From assembly GCA_946221065.1 (NCBI GenBank), contig CAMIIO010000012.1, positions 1 to 64,000 on the forward strand: DNA of 64,000 nucleotides, written 5' to 3'. Position numbers and translations under genes: made by a program. The notes below the pieces were generated by a model that worked only from the letters and a program-made list of their open reading frames with translations, was not told the DNA's origin and made no database searches. This stretch comes from an uncultured Rothia sp. (GTDB taxonomy: Bacteria > Actinomycetota > Actinomycetes > Actinomycetales > Micrococcaceae). Every line of letters begins with the position of its first letter. Positions within the stretch are counted from its first letter, which is position 1. Below, piece by piece: positions 53,201-61,989 of this stretch.

Positions 53201-53524
53201 GAATCGAAGGAAGAGCCAAAGAAGCCTTTGGTAACAGGTGTGGCTCAGCCCGGTAGCGTCAATGGTGCCTCCGAGCCTTCTGTGACGCAAACGGTTGCTC
53301 CGGAGCTGCTGGCTCCTGCAAAGCCTGCGCGGAAGCGTAAATCGCGCCGTGCGGTAAGTACAGGTATTGATGGAACTGTGAGTGCTCAGACTGTGGAGGC
53401 TGGCAAAGCTGCCGGAGTGGTAACGGCATCGGTGGCAAATGTGAAGGCACCGGCTGCTGATGTTTCCGCCGTCATGCTTGGCGTGGGCGTCTCTGCCGAT
53501 GAAATTAAGCGAGAAGGCAAGTAG
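50261..53524 (+). CDS. rne: ribonuclease E/G
   Basis: The main endoribonuclease for mRNA decay and rRNA/tRNA processing. In the 1087-residue actinobacterial layout the catalytic core lies centrally. A ~270-residue acidic, Arg-rich disordered N-terminal region comes first, then the S1 domain (GNVYLGKVQNVLPSMEAAF, GRNAVLYAGEV), the DNase I-like site with MTVVDVNTGKFTG and IIVIDFIDM (metal-binding Asp), and the zinc-link CEECAGRG. A long, highly charged disordered C-terminal arm follows, the likely degradosome scaffold. ATG at 50261 has AGGAGA upstream; another in-frame ATG 33 bases earlier has no such site. Confidence 0.93.
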   Translation: MSEDVQNNSTSPADTTDQSVNDVSAQTSNQPASDSIQQEATPAANLAESTEATAAEEQQPSAPQEAAKQDSSREQKQEPQTDEEESSKPAAGSSDTSENAIPENETESERAEREAKTQREILEEELKNLTQKAAPQNLLFFAPNLDEIAEQARAEREARREAEEAARRQRRLAELLPDEDEVTSRRRRRRRRGEQDIEIEGGTDGDPEDTVIKVRSPRLSDSHSTNHVTGVRGSTRLEAKKIRRRESRHSGRRQRGISEAEFLARRESVDRQMIVRQRNNRIQIGVLEDGVLAEHFVSKTQQDSLIGNVYLGKVQNVLPSMEAAFVDIGRGRNAVLYAGEVNWDVSGLEGSPRKIENALKSGDSVLVQVTKDPIGHKGARLTSQVSLPGRFLVYVPGGSMTGISRKLPDTERTRLKKILKDKLPDGAGVIVRTAAEGASEDELTHDINRLRAQWEEIKERADAPKTLAPEMLYQEPDLTIKTVRDVFNEDFTSMMVQGNTAWDSIEAYVTYMAPDLVDRLHKWDEKKDLFDHYRIEEQLQKALDRKVYLPSGGSLVIDRTEAMTVVDVNTGKFTGSGGNLEETVTKNNLEAAEEIVRQLRLRDIGGIIVIDFIDMVLESNRDLVLRRLVECLGRDRTKHQVAEVTSLGLVQMTRKRMGTGLLEVFSEPCEECAGRGVIVHDQPLKGRAGGYADFMHRQDRDDRRKARKSQRTRETRADEQVNEKDIEERNSARRHALATIAAATTHDSADALESAEPKESKNARKRKRRKQNNRRDAVNKDSQRANYKPASEESQKNGSEVKLRIGGEEVELPQHSAREDNSQQGSKDQSLTLESLDEVFDQKSKRSSRSSSDSRSADRSEKSRGRRQKQSNRDVSDSSEEQNEQATNPAQDPRFTQNSDRFEAIRAGEARARASQKAGRDIVRSDDEQSRSGEESARTDANRSEKREESRGERSNGRRRSNRRVSAASVQNGTSRKRTDESKEEPKKPLVTGVAQPGSVNGASEPSVTQTVAPELLAPAKPARKRKSRRAVSTGIDGTVSAQTVEAGKAAGVVTASVANVKAPAADVSAVMLGVGVSADEIKREGK

Positions 53525-53559
53525 GTTTTGCTGAAAATCTAATGTTCTCTAATTCATTG

Positions 53560-53594
53560 AGGTGCCGCCGGGGATAACCCGGTGGCACCTTTTT
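53560..53594 (+). terminator. terminator after rne
   Basis: AGGTGCCGCCGGG/CCCGGTGGCACCT stem with a GATAA loop and five T residues. Confidence 0.9.
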
Positions 53595-53701
53595 GTATGG
53601 GTATGATCTGCATACGAACTGCTCTTTATTCTGTTTGCAGGTTGAGAAGTCAAGGCTGTGACGCTTCATGAAGTAACTATTTCACTAGTTGAGTATTTGC
53701 G

Positions 53702-53731
53702 TTGAATTAGTTTTATGTGACTGTCTACTGT
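53702..53731 (+). promoter_or_regulatory. candidate promoter of the TPP riboswitch-thiD transcript
   Basis: TTGAAT (53702-53707) and TACTGT (53726-53731) are spaced 18 bases, about 28 bases before the riboswitch. Confidence 0.4.
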
Positions 53732-53757
53732 TAGAAGACGTGCATAGATTGCACTTC

Positions 53758-53832
53758 AGGACTCGGGGTGCCAGGCGATTGGCTGAGAGAATACCCGCAC
53801 CACCTGATCTTGTTAGTACAAGCGAAGGGATG
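53758..53832 (+). ncRNA. TPP (THI-element) riboswitch
   Basis: The conserved segments appear in order: ACTCGGGGTGCC, GGCTGAGAGAATACCC, ACCTGATCTTGTTAGTAC and AGCGAAGGGATG. These are the thiamine pyrophosphate aptamer. The 3' AAGGGA doubles as the ribosome-binding site for thiD, so TPP binding would hide it; no terminator hairpin follows, so control should be translational. Confidence 0.92.
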
Positions 53833-53841
53833 TTCAGAGTT

Positions 53842-55416
53842 ATGCAGAACTCTTTTACACCAAAATTACCTATTTCACCTCGTAAGAATCCGCGTGTTTT
53901 GACGGTTGCCGGTTCGGACTCTGGGGGAGGAGCTGGTGTGCAGGCGGATCTTAAATCTATTGCGGCTCATGGTGGTTATGGGTTGAGTGCTATCGCCTCG
54001 TTGACGGCGCAGAATACGCAAGGCGTGCGAGCTATTCATTCACCGGGTGCGGCGTTCTTGACGGAGCAACTGGAGGCTATTAGCGATGACATTACCGTGG
54101 ACGCGCTGAAGATTGGCATGTTAGGAAGCATTGAGAATATTGAGGCGCTGAAGGTATGGCTTAAGCAGTACCGCCCGCCGGTGGTAGTGCTGGATCCGGT
54201 CATGGTTTCCACGAGTGGCCACCGATTGATTGATGACGATGCCGAACAGGCGCTACGAGGCTTATTTGATTTTGTGGATGTGGTGACTCCAAATGTGCAG
54301 GAGCTGAAGCTTCTTGCCGGTGTATCCGACGTCGAATCTTCTGATTTTTCTGATTTGCTGAAACTGGGCCGTGCTGTGGCTGAGCAATACGATGTTGCCG
54401 TTTTGGTCAAGGGAGGGCATTGTGAGGGAGAGGAAGTCCGGGACGCGTTGGTTGTTCCGGGACAAGAAGGGCCTGCATGGTCCGGTTCTACTCCTCGAGT
54501 CCACAGCAATACAACGCATGGAACAGGTTGCTCACTTTCTTCTGCGTTGGCTACCTTATTAGCGCAAACCGGCGACTGGAATATGGCTCTGAGCACGGCT
54601 AAGCGTTGGCTTACCACGGCCATTGAGCATGGGGAAGAGTTGGAAGTGGGCAAAGGGCACGGCCCGATTCACCATTTTCACCATCTGCAAACGCCGAAGG
54701 TGCAAGATTATTCTCAGAGTTCTTTATCTGCTGAGGAAATTCAGTCTTTACGGGAAAACTTTTCGGAAACGGTATGGCAATCTAGTGCAAATATTCGCCG
54801 TCAGGTGGATGAGTCGGCGTTTGTTAAGGCGTTAGGGAGCGGGAGCCTCTCACCAGAGGCTTTTATTTACTATCTGGATCAGGACGCGCTCTATCTTAAT
54901 ATTTACTCTCGTGCGCTGGCTCAGATTAGCGCGCGAGCTCAGGACACCGCGGCTCAGCTTTTCTATGCTCATTCTGCCTTTGAGGCTATCGAGGTGGAGT
55001 CGGAGTTACACCGTACCTGGATGTCTCGTTATGCAGGATCCCCGTGGCTCACTGGTGCGCCGTCGGAGAGTACCGACACCTACGGTGATTTCCTGTTGGC
55101 GCGCACCTCCCGTAGCTATGCGGAGGGAGTTGCTGCCGTTTTGCCGTGCTACTGGCTGTATGCGGAGATTGGTTTGGGTATTTTGAAGCGCGCACAGGAA
55201 TCTCAGCATGCTACGTCGCACCCGTATCAGGAATGGTTGGATACCTATGCTGCTGAAGATTTCCAGGAAGCAACTCGTTTGGCAAAGAAATATGCCGACG
55301 ATGCCGCTGCTCAGGCAAGTGATGCTGAATTGCTGGATATGAAGAACGCTTTTATGCGTGCTTGTCTTCTTGAACTAGAGTTCTTTGACGCCCCACTACG
55401 GCGTGTTACTTGCTGA
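53842..55416 (+). CDS. thiD: fused HMP/HMP-P kinase (ThiD) and TenA-type thiaminase II
   Basis: A bifunctional thiamine enzyme of about 524 residues. Residues ~15-265 are ThiD: VLTVAGSDSGGGAGVQADLK, SLTAQNTQG, LDPVMVSTSGH and the catalytic HGTGCSLSSALA, which phosphorylates HMP and HMP-P. Residues ~300-524 are TenA: FVKALGSGSLSPEAFIYYLDQD, SAFEAIEVE and PCYWLYAEIG, which salvages HMP from degraded thiamine. The ATG at 53842 was preferred because an earlier ATG at 53830 is inside the riboswitch. Expression should fall when TPP is plentiful. Confidence 0.93.
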   Translation: MQNSFTPKLPISPRKNPRVLTVAGSDSGGGAGVQADLKSIAAHGGYGLSAIASLTAQNTQGVRAIHSPGAAFLTEQLEAISDDITVDALKIGMLGSIENIEALKVWLKQYRPPVVVLDPVMVSTSGHRLIDDDAEQALRGLFDFVDVVTPNVQELKLLAGVSDVESSDFSDLLKLGRAVAEQYDVAVLVKGGHCEGEEVRDALVVPGQEGPAWSGSTPRVHSNTTHGTGCSLSSALATLLAQTGDWNMALSTAKRWLTTAIEHGEELEVGKGHGPIHHFHHLQTPKVQDYSQSSLSAEEIQSLRENFSETVWQSSANIRRQVDESAFVKALGSGSLSPEAFIYYLDQDALYLNIYSRALAQISARAQDTAAQLFYAHSAFEAIEVESELHRTWMSRYAGSPWLTGAPSESTDTYGDFLLARTSRSYAEGVAAVLPCYWLYAEIGLGILKRAQESQHATSHPYQEWLDTYAAEDFQEATRLAKKYADDAAAQASDAELLDMKNAFMRACLLELEFFDAPLRRVTC

Positions 55417-55666
55417 ATCTAACGGAGTGTCGTATTCTTGTTTGTCGGTGCTGTTTAAATTCGTTTTAACACGTTTCGAATAAGTAACATGCACCATGCG
55501 GTGGAAATCCACCGTTATTAGCTCGATGAGCGCGCATCCTCAAATGCTCAGGATCCACCGAGAAATCTTCTCCGGGTTCTGCTAGCGATACACGTTTTTG
55601 GTGCAGGATAAGCGCTTTGTCGAATTATTGTTCAAACTAAAGACGTCGAGAGAAGTGAGTTCCCAA

Positions 55667-55978
55667 GTGGCATACGCGATTGTCCGCGCTGGCGGCCGCC
55701 AGGAAAAGGTTTCTGTAGGAGACCTCGTTACCCTTGACCGCGTCGCTGGCGAGCCCGGTAGCACCATTGAGCTACCTGTACTGCTGCTGGTAGATGGGGA
55801 CAAGGTCACCGCAGATGCAAAGACCCTGGCTTCCGCCAAGGTAACTGCTGAAAAGGTCGAGGATCTTCGTGGTCCTAAGATCGTTATTCAGAAGTACAAG
55901 AACAAGACCGGTTACAAGAAGCGTCAGGGCTTCCGCGCTGACCTCACTACCGTCAAGATCACCGCGATCGACGCGTAA
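55667..55978 (+). CDS. rplU: 50S ribosomal protein L21
   Basis: Binds 23S rRNA in the large subunit. Start set at GTG giving (M)AYAIVRAGGRQEKVSVGD, the family N-terminus; the frame is open a further 23 codons without similarity. The protein of about 103 residues ends GFRADLTTVKITAI. The 250 bases upstream form an AT-rich promoter and leader with several possible small stems but no recognised RNA. rpmA follows after 52 bases. Confidence 0.95.
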   Translation: MAYAIVRAGGRQEKVSVGDLVTLDRVAGEPGSTIELPVLLLVDGDKVTADAKTLASAKVTAEKVEDLRGPKIVIQKYKNKTGYKKRQGFRADLTTVKITAIDA

Positions 55979-56030
55979 TTACGGTCAGCTCCGGATCTTT
56001 TACAAATCTTTATACCTAAGGTAGGCACAG

Positions 56031-56288
56031 ATGGCACATAAGAAGGGCGCAAGCTCCACCCGCAACGGCCGTGACTCTAACCCCCAGTACCTCGGTGTTA
56101 AGCGCTTTGGCGGTCAGTCCGTCAACGCAGGCGAGATTCTCGTCCGCCAGCGCGGCACCCATTTCCACCCCGGCAACAATGTTGGCCGCGGCGGAGATGA
56201 CACCTTGTTTGCTCTAGCAGCAGGCAAGGTTGAGTTCGGCACCCGTAAGGGTCGCAAGGTCGTCAACATTCTTGCAGCAGCTGAGTAA
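56031..56288 (+). CDS. rpmA: 50S ribosomal protein L27
   Basis: An 85-residue large-subunit protein near the peptidyl transferase centre. MAHKKGASSTRNGRDSNPQY and RQRGTHFHPGNNVGRGGDDT are the conserved features. The N-terminus lacks the cleavable Firmicute extension, so it is the standard short form. Co-transcribed with rplU; obg follows after 145 bases. Confidence 0.97.
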   Translation: MAHKKGASSTRNGRDSNPQYLGVKRFGGQSVNAGEILVRQRGTHFHPGNNVGRGGDDTLFALAAGKVEFGTRKGRKVVNILAAAE

Positions 56289-56433
56289 TCTCCGCTACTG
56301 CTGAATGAGCGAAGAGGGCATGCACGTTCCCGTGTGTGCCCTCTTTTCATAATATTTTTAAGTCTGGGCTACTTCTGCGCTCTGTGGGAGAATGGCCTTG
56401 CAGTTTATTTTTTGATCTAAAGGAGAATTTTTC

Positions 56434-58044
56434 GTGGCAGAATTTGTTGACCGCGTCGTCCTGCATGTATCCGGTGGTCACGGAGGCAGCGGCTGTGTCT
56501 CCGTTCGCCGTGAGAAGTTTAAGCCTTTGGGCGGACCTAACGGCGGTAACGGTGGTAATGGCGGAGACGTTATTCTGCGTGTAGATGAGCAGGCTACCAC
56601 CTTATTGCAGTTCCATCACAGCCCGCATCAGCATGCCCCGAATGGCGATATTGGTCGTGGAGATATGCAACACGGCTCGCACGGCGAAACTCTCATTCTC
56701 CCCGTTCCGGAAGGAACCGTGGTGAAGGATAAGGAGGGTAACGTTCTTGCCGATTTGATGCGTGTGGGCGATGAATTTGTGGCTGCCCGTGGTGGTCAGG
56801 GTGGTTTAGGTAACGCAGCTTTGGCTTCTAAGAAGCGTAAGGCACCCGGCTTTGCCCTACTCGGCATTCCCGGCGATGAGCGCGATATTGTGGTGGAGCT
56901 AAAGTCCATTGCAGATATTGCGCTAGTGGGCTACCCCAGCGCAGGTAAGTCTTCGTTGATCGCGGCTATTTCCGCGGCTCGTCCTAAGATCGCTGACTAC
57001 CCATTTACTACCCTGGTTCCCAACTTGGGCGTGGTTCAAGCTGGAGATACCCGCTACACGGTAGCAGACGTTCCCGGCTTGATTGAGGGCGCTTCGGATG
57101 GCAGGGGATTGGGGCACCAGTTCCTGCGCCACGTTGAGCGCTCTTCAGCACTTGCACATATTATTGACTGCGCAACTCTTGAACCCGGTCGTGATCCGAT
57201 TTCTGATTTCAAGGTGATCCGTGGGGAGCTTGAAAACTACGAGGTGGACCCAACCGCCGGCGTCACCGTACCTCTTAACGAGCGTCCGCAGATTATTGTT
57301 TTGAATAAGATTGACGTGCCCGAGGCACGTGAACTCGCCGAATTTGTGCGTCCTGAGTTTGAAGAGATGGGTTTTAAGGTCTTTGAGATTTCAACGGCTT
57401 CCCATGAGGGTTTGCGCCCGCTGACTTTTGCGATGGCTCAGCTGGTAGAGGAAGATCGTGCCCGTCTTAAGACCGAAGAAAAGAATCGTGCAGAAGAACC
57501 CTCGGTGATTCGTCCTAAAGGCTTCCGTTCTAAGAAGCAAAAAGAATTTGTTATTCGCCGAGAAGAACGTAACCTGGAGCCGTTATTCCGCGTGATTGGG
57601 GAGAAGCCCGAGAAGTGGATTATGCAAACCGACTTTAATAATGATGAGGCTGTGGGATACCTGGCTGACCGTTTTGCCAAGTTGGGTATTGAAGACGAGC
57701 TTTTCAAACAGGGCGCGCGTGCTGGTGATGCCGTGGTGATTGGTGAGGCAAACGATGCTGTGGTCTTTGACTGGGAACCCACTATGGTCGGTGGCGCGGA
57801 GCTGCTTTCGTCACCTCGCGGTACGGACGCGCGTTTGGAAGAGGTAATACGTCCTTCCCGTGCGGAGCGTCGTGCACAGTACTACGATCGGATGGATGCC
57901 AAGGCAGAAGCTCGTGCTGAGCTTGAGGCGGAACGCGTGGCAGGTATCTGGACCGAATCGGTTGAGGCAAAGAAAGAGCGACAACGGAAGAAGGCTGAAG
58001 AAACTTCAGTAAATACGGATGCTGAGGAAGCCAAAGAGGACTAG
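56434..58044 (+). CDS. obg: Obg/CgtA GTPase
   Basis: An essential ribosome-associated GTPase acting in 50S maturation and stress response. The 536-residue protein has the glycine-rich Obg fold (HVSGGHGGSGCVSVRREKF, GGNGGNGGNGGDV), the G domain with GYPSAGKSSLI (G1), DVPGLIEGA (G3) and LNKIDVP (G4), then the OCT domain near 340-430 and an acidic/charged actinobacterial tail. GTG start with AAAGGAGAA upstream. The rplU-rpmA-obg order is conserved in bacteria. Confidence 0.96.
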   Translation: MAEFVDRVVLHVSGGHGGSGCVSVRREKFKPLGGPNGGNGGNGGDVILRVDEQATTLLQFHHSPHQHAPNGDIGRGDMQHGSHGETLILPVPEGTVVKDKEGNVLADLMRVGDEFVAARGGQGGLGNAALASKKRKAPGFALLGIPGDERDIVVELKSIADIALVGYPSAGKSSLIAAISAARPKIADYPFTTLVPNLGVVQAGDTRYTVADVPGLIEGASDGRGLGHQFLRHVERSSALAHIIDCATLEPGRDPISDFKVIRGELENYEVDPTAGVTVPLNERPQIIVLNKIDVPEARELAEFVRPEFEEMGFKVFEISTASHEGLRPLTFAMAQLVEEDRARLKTEEKNRAEEPSVIRPKGFRSKKQKEFVIRREERNLEPLFRVIGEKPEKWIMQTDFNNDEAVGYLADRFAKLGIEDELFKQGARAGDAVVIGEANDAVVFDWEPTMVGGAELLSSPRGTDARLEEVIRPSRAERRAQYYDRMDAKAEARAELEAERVAGIWTESVEAKKERQRKKAEETSVNTDAEEAKED

Positions 58045-58138
58045 GAGAAGTTCTTCGAAGCTTTTATGCAACATCGAGTCTTATTATCCTCTATGTGAGC
58101 TATAAGCCTGCTTTCTAATCTGTGCTTGTTTAGAATGA

Positions 58139-58175
58139 ACACCGTAAGCCAACCTCATGGCTTACGGTGTTTTTC
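58139..58175 (+). terminator. terminator after obg
   Basis: Perfect 12-bp stem ACACCGTAAGCC/GGCTTACGGTGT, followed by TTTTTCT. Confidence 0.9.
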
Positions 58176-58211
58176 TATTCAGACACCATAATCTCTATAA
58201 GAAAGGTAGAT

Positions 58212-59399
58212 GTGAAGGAACAGATTAAGGAAGCAGTGGTTGCTAGCGTTCAGTCTCGTGGCAAGCACCAGTCCAGTCCCATTGATCGGCGAGAGGACAT
58301 TCCTCGGGCGCAACGGATCGTGGTGAAAGTCGGTTCTCCTTCACTGACATCTATTGAAAATTCTTTGGACGAGCTGGCGATTGCCACCATTATTGACGTG
58401 TTGGCTAAGACACAACGAGATAATCCGCATATCCAGCTTTTGTTTGTTTCCTCCGGAGCGATTGCTTCCGGGCTGGCTCCTTTGGGGTTAAAGCGTCGCC
58501 CTAAAGACTTGGCAACGCAGCAAGCAGCGGCTTCGGTGGGGCAGTCTTTATTGATGACTCGTTATACCGAGACTTTTGCTCGCTATGGTATTACGGTATC
58601 CCAGGTGCTTCTCACCGCCGCAGATTTGATGTCTCGCGATAGGTATCGTAATGCCCACCGGCAACTAGAGCGACTCTTGGATTTGGGTATTATGCCCATT
58701 ATTAATGAGAATGATGCCGTTGCTACCTCCGAACTGAAATTTGGTGATAACGACAGGATTGCGGCGCTGGTGGCGCACGCGGTAAAGGCGGATGCCCTGA
58801 TTCTGCTCTCTGATGTAGATGCCCTCTACACTAAACACCCCGACGACGGCGGTACTCGCATTTCTGAGGTGAGCAGTGCGGAGGATTTAGAGGGAATAGA
58901 AATTGGCACTATTGGCCGGGCGGGCGTGGGTTCCGGGGGCATGGTTACTAAAGTCAAGGCTGCCCAAATTGCTGCTTCGTCCGGAATTCCAGCTCTTGTG
59001 ACAAGCGCTGCGAACGCTCGCCTTGCACTTGCCGGGGGAGACGTGGGCACTTGGTTCCGGGCGACGGGCTACCGCAAGTCTGTTCAGGAGTTGTGGCTGG
59101 AGCACTTGGCAGATATTCGCGGAACAATCACGGTAGATGCCGGTGCGGCAGCAGCCGTGCGTCGTCGTCGTTCCCTGCTAGCTGCTGGAATCGTGGACGC
59201 CACTGGTGGATTTGACTCGGGGGATGCGGTGGCGTTGGTCGATGAGAACAATGAGTTAATTGCCCATGGTATTAGCTCCTATACCGTGGCTGAAACATTG
59301 CGTATTCGCGGATGCCATTCGGATGATATTGCAGAGATTCTGGGTGAGGGAAATGACGGCACAGTGGTTCACGCCGACAATATTTTGGTGTTGAACTAG
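58212..59399 (+). CDS. proB: glutamate 5-kinase
   Basis: Phosphorylates glutamate, the first and feedback-controlled step of proline synthesis. The amino-acid-kinase domain spans RIVVKVGSPSLTS (residues ~37-49; position 45 is Ser where Gly is common) through LLFVSSGAIASG, NENDAVATSELKFGDND and GRAGVGSGGMVTKVKAA; a C-terminal PUA domain (RGTITVDAGAAAAVRR, GDAVALVDENNELIAHGI) completes about 395 residues. GTG start with GAAAGG upstream. The N-terminus is ~35 residues longer than usual. proA follows 62 bases on. Confidence 0.93.
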   Translation: MKEQIKEAVVASVQSRGKHQSSPIDRREDIPRAQRIVVKVGSPSLTSIENSLDELAIATIIDVLAKTQRDNPHIQLLFVSSGAIASGLAPLGLKRRPKDLATQQAAASVGQSLLMTRYTETFARYGITVSQVLLTAADLMSRDRYRNAHRQLERLLDLGIMPIINENDAVATSELKFGDNDRIAALVAHAVKADALILLSDVDALYTKHPDDGGTRISEVSSAEDLEGIEIGTIGRAGVGSGGMVTKVKAAQIAASSGIPALVTSAANARLALAGGDVGTWFRATGYRKSVQELWLEHLADIRGTITVDAGAAAAVRRRRSLLAAGIVDATGGFDSGDAVALVDENNELIAHGISSYTVAETLRIRGCHSDDIAEILGEGNDGTVVHADNILVLN

Positions 59400-59461
59400 C
59401 ACGAGAGCTGGTAAATTTACCCATAACACAGAGTTTTATGTCACAAGAAAGGGTTGAAGTG

Positions 59462-60763
59462 ATGGCAGAAAAGGCAACGGCGGAACAAAAGTTTACGGTT
59501 CCGGAAAAAGTTTTGCAGGACGTGCGGAACATGGCCTTTGACGGGCGTCAAGCGGCTCGTACGTTGAGCAGGGCAGATACTGATTGGAAGAACCGCGCGC
59601 TTAAAGCAATCGCTGATGATCTGGAGAGCAATACCGAGATTATTGTGCACCAGAATAAAGAGGACTTGGCTCGTGAACGCGATAACGGGATGAGCGAGGC
59701 CATGCTTGACAGGCTTGCGCTCAACGAAGTCCGTGTGAAAGAGCTAGCAGATGCTGTACGTACTTTAACCGCCCTGCCGGATCCGGTGGGGGAGGTAATG
59801 CGCGGAGCTACTCTTCCTAACGGGTTGCGGATGGTGCAAGCCCGTGTTCCGTTGGGCGTGGTTGGAGCTATCTATGAGGCTCGCCCTAACGTAACCGTTG
59901 ATATTGCAACTCTTGCGGTGAAATCTGGTAACGCGGTGATGTTGCGTGGTGGTTCGGCTGCGGAAAAAACTAACCAAACTATCGTGCGTATTATGCGTGC
60001 AGCGTTAGACCGCTCGGGATTGCCGATGGATTGTATTCAGTCGGTCGACGAGTTTGGGCGAGACGGCGCGAACGCGCTCATGCTCGCTAATGGCGACATT
60101 GATGTGCTCATTCCCCGTGGCGGACGTAACCTCATCCAGAGCGTGTTACAGAATGCCAAGGTTCCGGTGATTGAAACCGGTGAGGGTAACTGCCATATTT
60201 TCGTAGATGAATCCGCCCCCGAAAAGCAATCCGCAGAGATTGTGGTGAATGCTAAAACCCAGCGGCCCGGAACCTGCAATACGGTAGAGACTCTCCTCAT
60301 TTCCAGTAAAGCTGACGCCGCGGTAAAGGTTCTGCGTGAATTAGCTAAGGCAGGTGTTACTTTGCATGTTGATGAACGAGTGGCAGATATTTTGCCGCAG
60401 GAAATCACGTTCGTTTCTGCCACGGAAGAAGACTGGGGCACAGAGTACGGTTCACTTGATCTGGCGGTGAAGATGGTGGACACCGTAGATGAAGCAATCG
60501 AACATATTCGACGCTATACCACGGGGCATTCAGAATCGATTCTTACCAATAATCTTGAACATGCCGAGTATTTTATTCAGGAAATCGACTCAGCAGCGGT
60601 TTACGTCAATGCTTCTACGCGTTTTACCGACGGCGGCCAGTTTGGCCTGGGTGCCGAGGTCGGTATCTCGACGCAGAAGCTACATGCTCGAGGGCCAATG
60701 GGACTTGAACAGCTCACAACGAGTAAGTGGATTATCCGTGGAGACTGGCACTCGCTTAAGTAA
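59462..60763 (+). CDS. proA: gamma-glutamyl phosphate reductase
   Basis: NADPH-dependent reduction of glutamyl-5-phosphate to the semialdehyde, the second step of proline synthesis. The 433-residue aldehyde-dehydrogenase-fold protein shows PLGVVGAIYEARPNVTVD, AVMLRGGSAAEKTN, the catalytic Cys in RPGTCNTVETLL and FGLGAEVGISTQKLHARGPM. The ATG chosen has GAAAGGG upstream; an in-frame ATG 24 bases earlier is possible. Probably co-transcribed with proB. Confidence 0.95.
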   Translation: MAEKATAEQKFTVPEKVLQDVRNMAFDGRQAARTLSRADTDWKNRALKAIADDLESNTEIIVHQNKEDLARERDNGMSEAMLDRLALNEVRVKELADAVRTLTALPDPVGEVMRGATLPNGLRMVQARVPLGVVGAIYEARPNVTVDIATLAVKSGNAVMLRGGSAAEKTNQTIVRIMRAALDRSGLPMDCIQSVDEFGRDGANALMLANGDIDVLIPRGGRNLIQSVLQNAKVPVIETGEGNCHIFVDESAPEKQSAEIVVNAKTQRPGTCNTVETLLISSKADAAVKVLRELAKAGVTLHVDERVADILPQEITFVSATEEDWGTEYGSLDLAVKMVDTVDEAIEHIRRYTTGHSESILTNNLEHAEYFIQEIDSAAVYVNASTRFTDGGQFGLGAEVGISTQKLHARGPMGLEQLTTSKWIIRGDWHSLK

Positions 60764-60872
60764 TTCTGATTTTTTAGTGCCGTGCGGTGTGCGTGTCGAA
60801 TTCTTGCCCTGCAGGCGGTAGCATAACCAGTAACACACTGTTTGGCTCAGCAGAGCAAAAGAAAGGACCTTC

Positions 60873-61106
60873 ATGAACGAGATTCTTTTGGCGTCCGGCG
60901 CCGAGGCAGAGCATGAGGCGCTCATGCTTATGGGTATCCCTACCTATTGGTTTGGCATTATTGCTGCCATTATCTTTCTAGCGATGTTCTTTGTCACTAT
61001 CTCTTTTAGCGGTCGAGGAATTATTCGTCCTGCGCACGCAGGCAATGAGCTCAGCGTTGATGAAGAGAAGGTAATGTCTGATTATAAGGCCAAGCACGGT
61101 CACTAA
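60873..61106 (+). CDS. small single-span membrane protein of unknown function
   Basis: A 77-residue protein with an acidic N-terminus (MNEILLASGAEAEHEALM), one strong membrane helix (residues ~24-45, WFGIIAAIIFLAMFFVTISF) and a short charged tail (SVDEEKVMSDYKAKHGH). GAAAGGACC precedes the ATG. Actinobacteria often have a similar small protein between proA and nadD. No function is known. A perfect 18-bp hairpin follows at once. Confidence 0.8.
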   Translation: MNEILLASGAEAEHEALMLMGIPTYWFGIIAAIIFLAMFFVTISFSGRGIIRPAHAGNELSVDEEKVMSDYKAKHGH

Positions 61107-61113
61107 GTTTTCG

Positions 61114-61153
61114 ATAAATCGGCGTAGCCAGAGCGCTGGCTACGCCGATTTAT
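61114..61153 (+). terminator. perfect 18-bp hairpin before nadD
   Basis: Positions 61114-61131 pair perfectly with 61136-61153 around an AGCG loop. There is no T-tract, so it may terminate or stabilise; the nadD ribosome site lies just after it. Confidence 0.7.
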
Positions 61154-61177
61154 GCATGTATAGGGGAGTTCCGGGGC

Positions 61178-61867
61178 GTGTCTCAGAACCGTAAAAATTT
61201 TCATACTATACCGGCGCGTGTTCAGGGTCGGCGTCGTCTGGGTGTGATGGGCGGGACGTTCGATCCTATTCATCACGGGCATCTGGTTGCGGCAAGCGAA
61301 GTAGCCGCACTTCTAGATCTAGATGAAGTCGTATTTGTTCCTACCGGGCAGCCTTGGCAGAAATCTTCTACCCGTGAAGTCTCTGACCCCGAGCACAGAT
61401 ATCTGATGACGGTGATTGCTACGGCTTCTAACCCGCGGTTTACTGTAAGTCGGGTAGATATTGATCGTGGCGGTCCCACATACACTATTGATACGCTGAC
61501 TGACTTGCGACGTCTACGCCCAGATACGGATTTATTTTTTATCACGGGAGCCGATGCTATTAGTCAGATTATGACGTGGAAAGATAGCGATAAGGTGTGG
61601 GATTTAGCCTATTTTGTGGGTGTGAACCGTCCCGGTCATGAACTGAGCGCACCCAATAAGGGACCAGATCATTTTGCTCAAATGGAGGTGCCCGCTATGG
61701 CTATTTCTTCTACGGATATCCGAGAACGTGCCCAAAAGGCTATGCCTATTTGGTATTTAGTACCCGATGGTGTGGTGCAGTACATCAATAAATATAATCT
61801 CTATACGCAGTGTGAAACCCCTAGTGGGGAGTCGCCTCACTATTCTGATGGTCTACCTAATCTTTAA
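61178..61867 (+). CDS. nadD: nicotinate-nucleotide adenylyltransferase
   Basis: Adenylates nicotinate mononucleotide in NAD synthesis. The nucleotidyltransferase fold is clear in RRLGVMGGTFDPIHHGHLV (the GxFxPxHxGH motif near residues 23-34), FVPTGQPWQKSS, FITGADAISQIMTW and ISSTDIRERA. Length 229 with a ~20-residue N-terminal and a C-terminal extension, common in actinobacteria. GTG start with GGGGAG upstream. The following genes lead to rsfS, the usual order. Confidence 0.95.
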   Translation: MSQNRKNFHTIPARVQGRRRLGVMGGTFDPIHHGHLVAASEVAALLDLDEVVFVPTGQPWQKSSTREVSDPEHRYLMTVIATASNPRFTVSRVDIDRGGPTYTIDTLTDLRRLRPDTDLFFITGADAISQIMTWKDSDKVWDLAYFVGVNRPGHELSAPNKGPDHFAQMEVPAMAISSTDIRERAQKAMPIWYLVPDGVVQYINKYNLYTQCETPSGESPHYSDGLPNL

Positions 61868-61989
61868 TGTTCTGCTAAGAGCTTGGAAGGATATTGACGC
61901 CAACTACAGGTTGTGGCGCCTAAATTTTGGTGGGGATTGCTAGGATAAGATTCTGAATAACCATCATCTTCTTCGTGAGTGAGGAAAAT

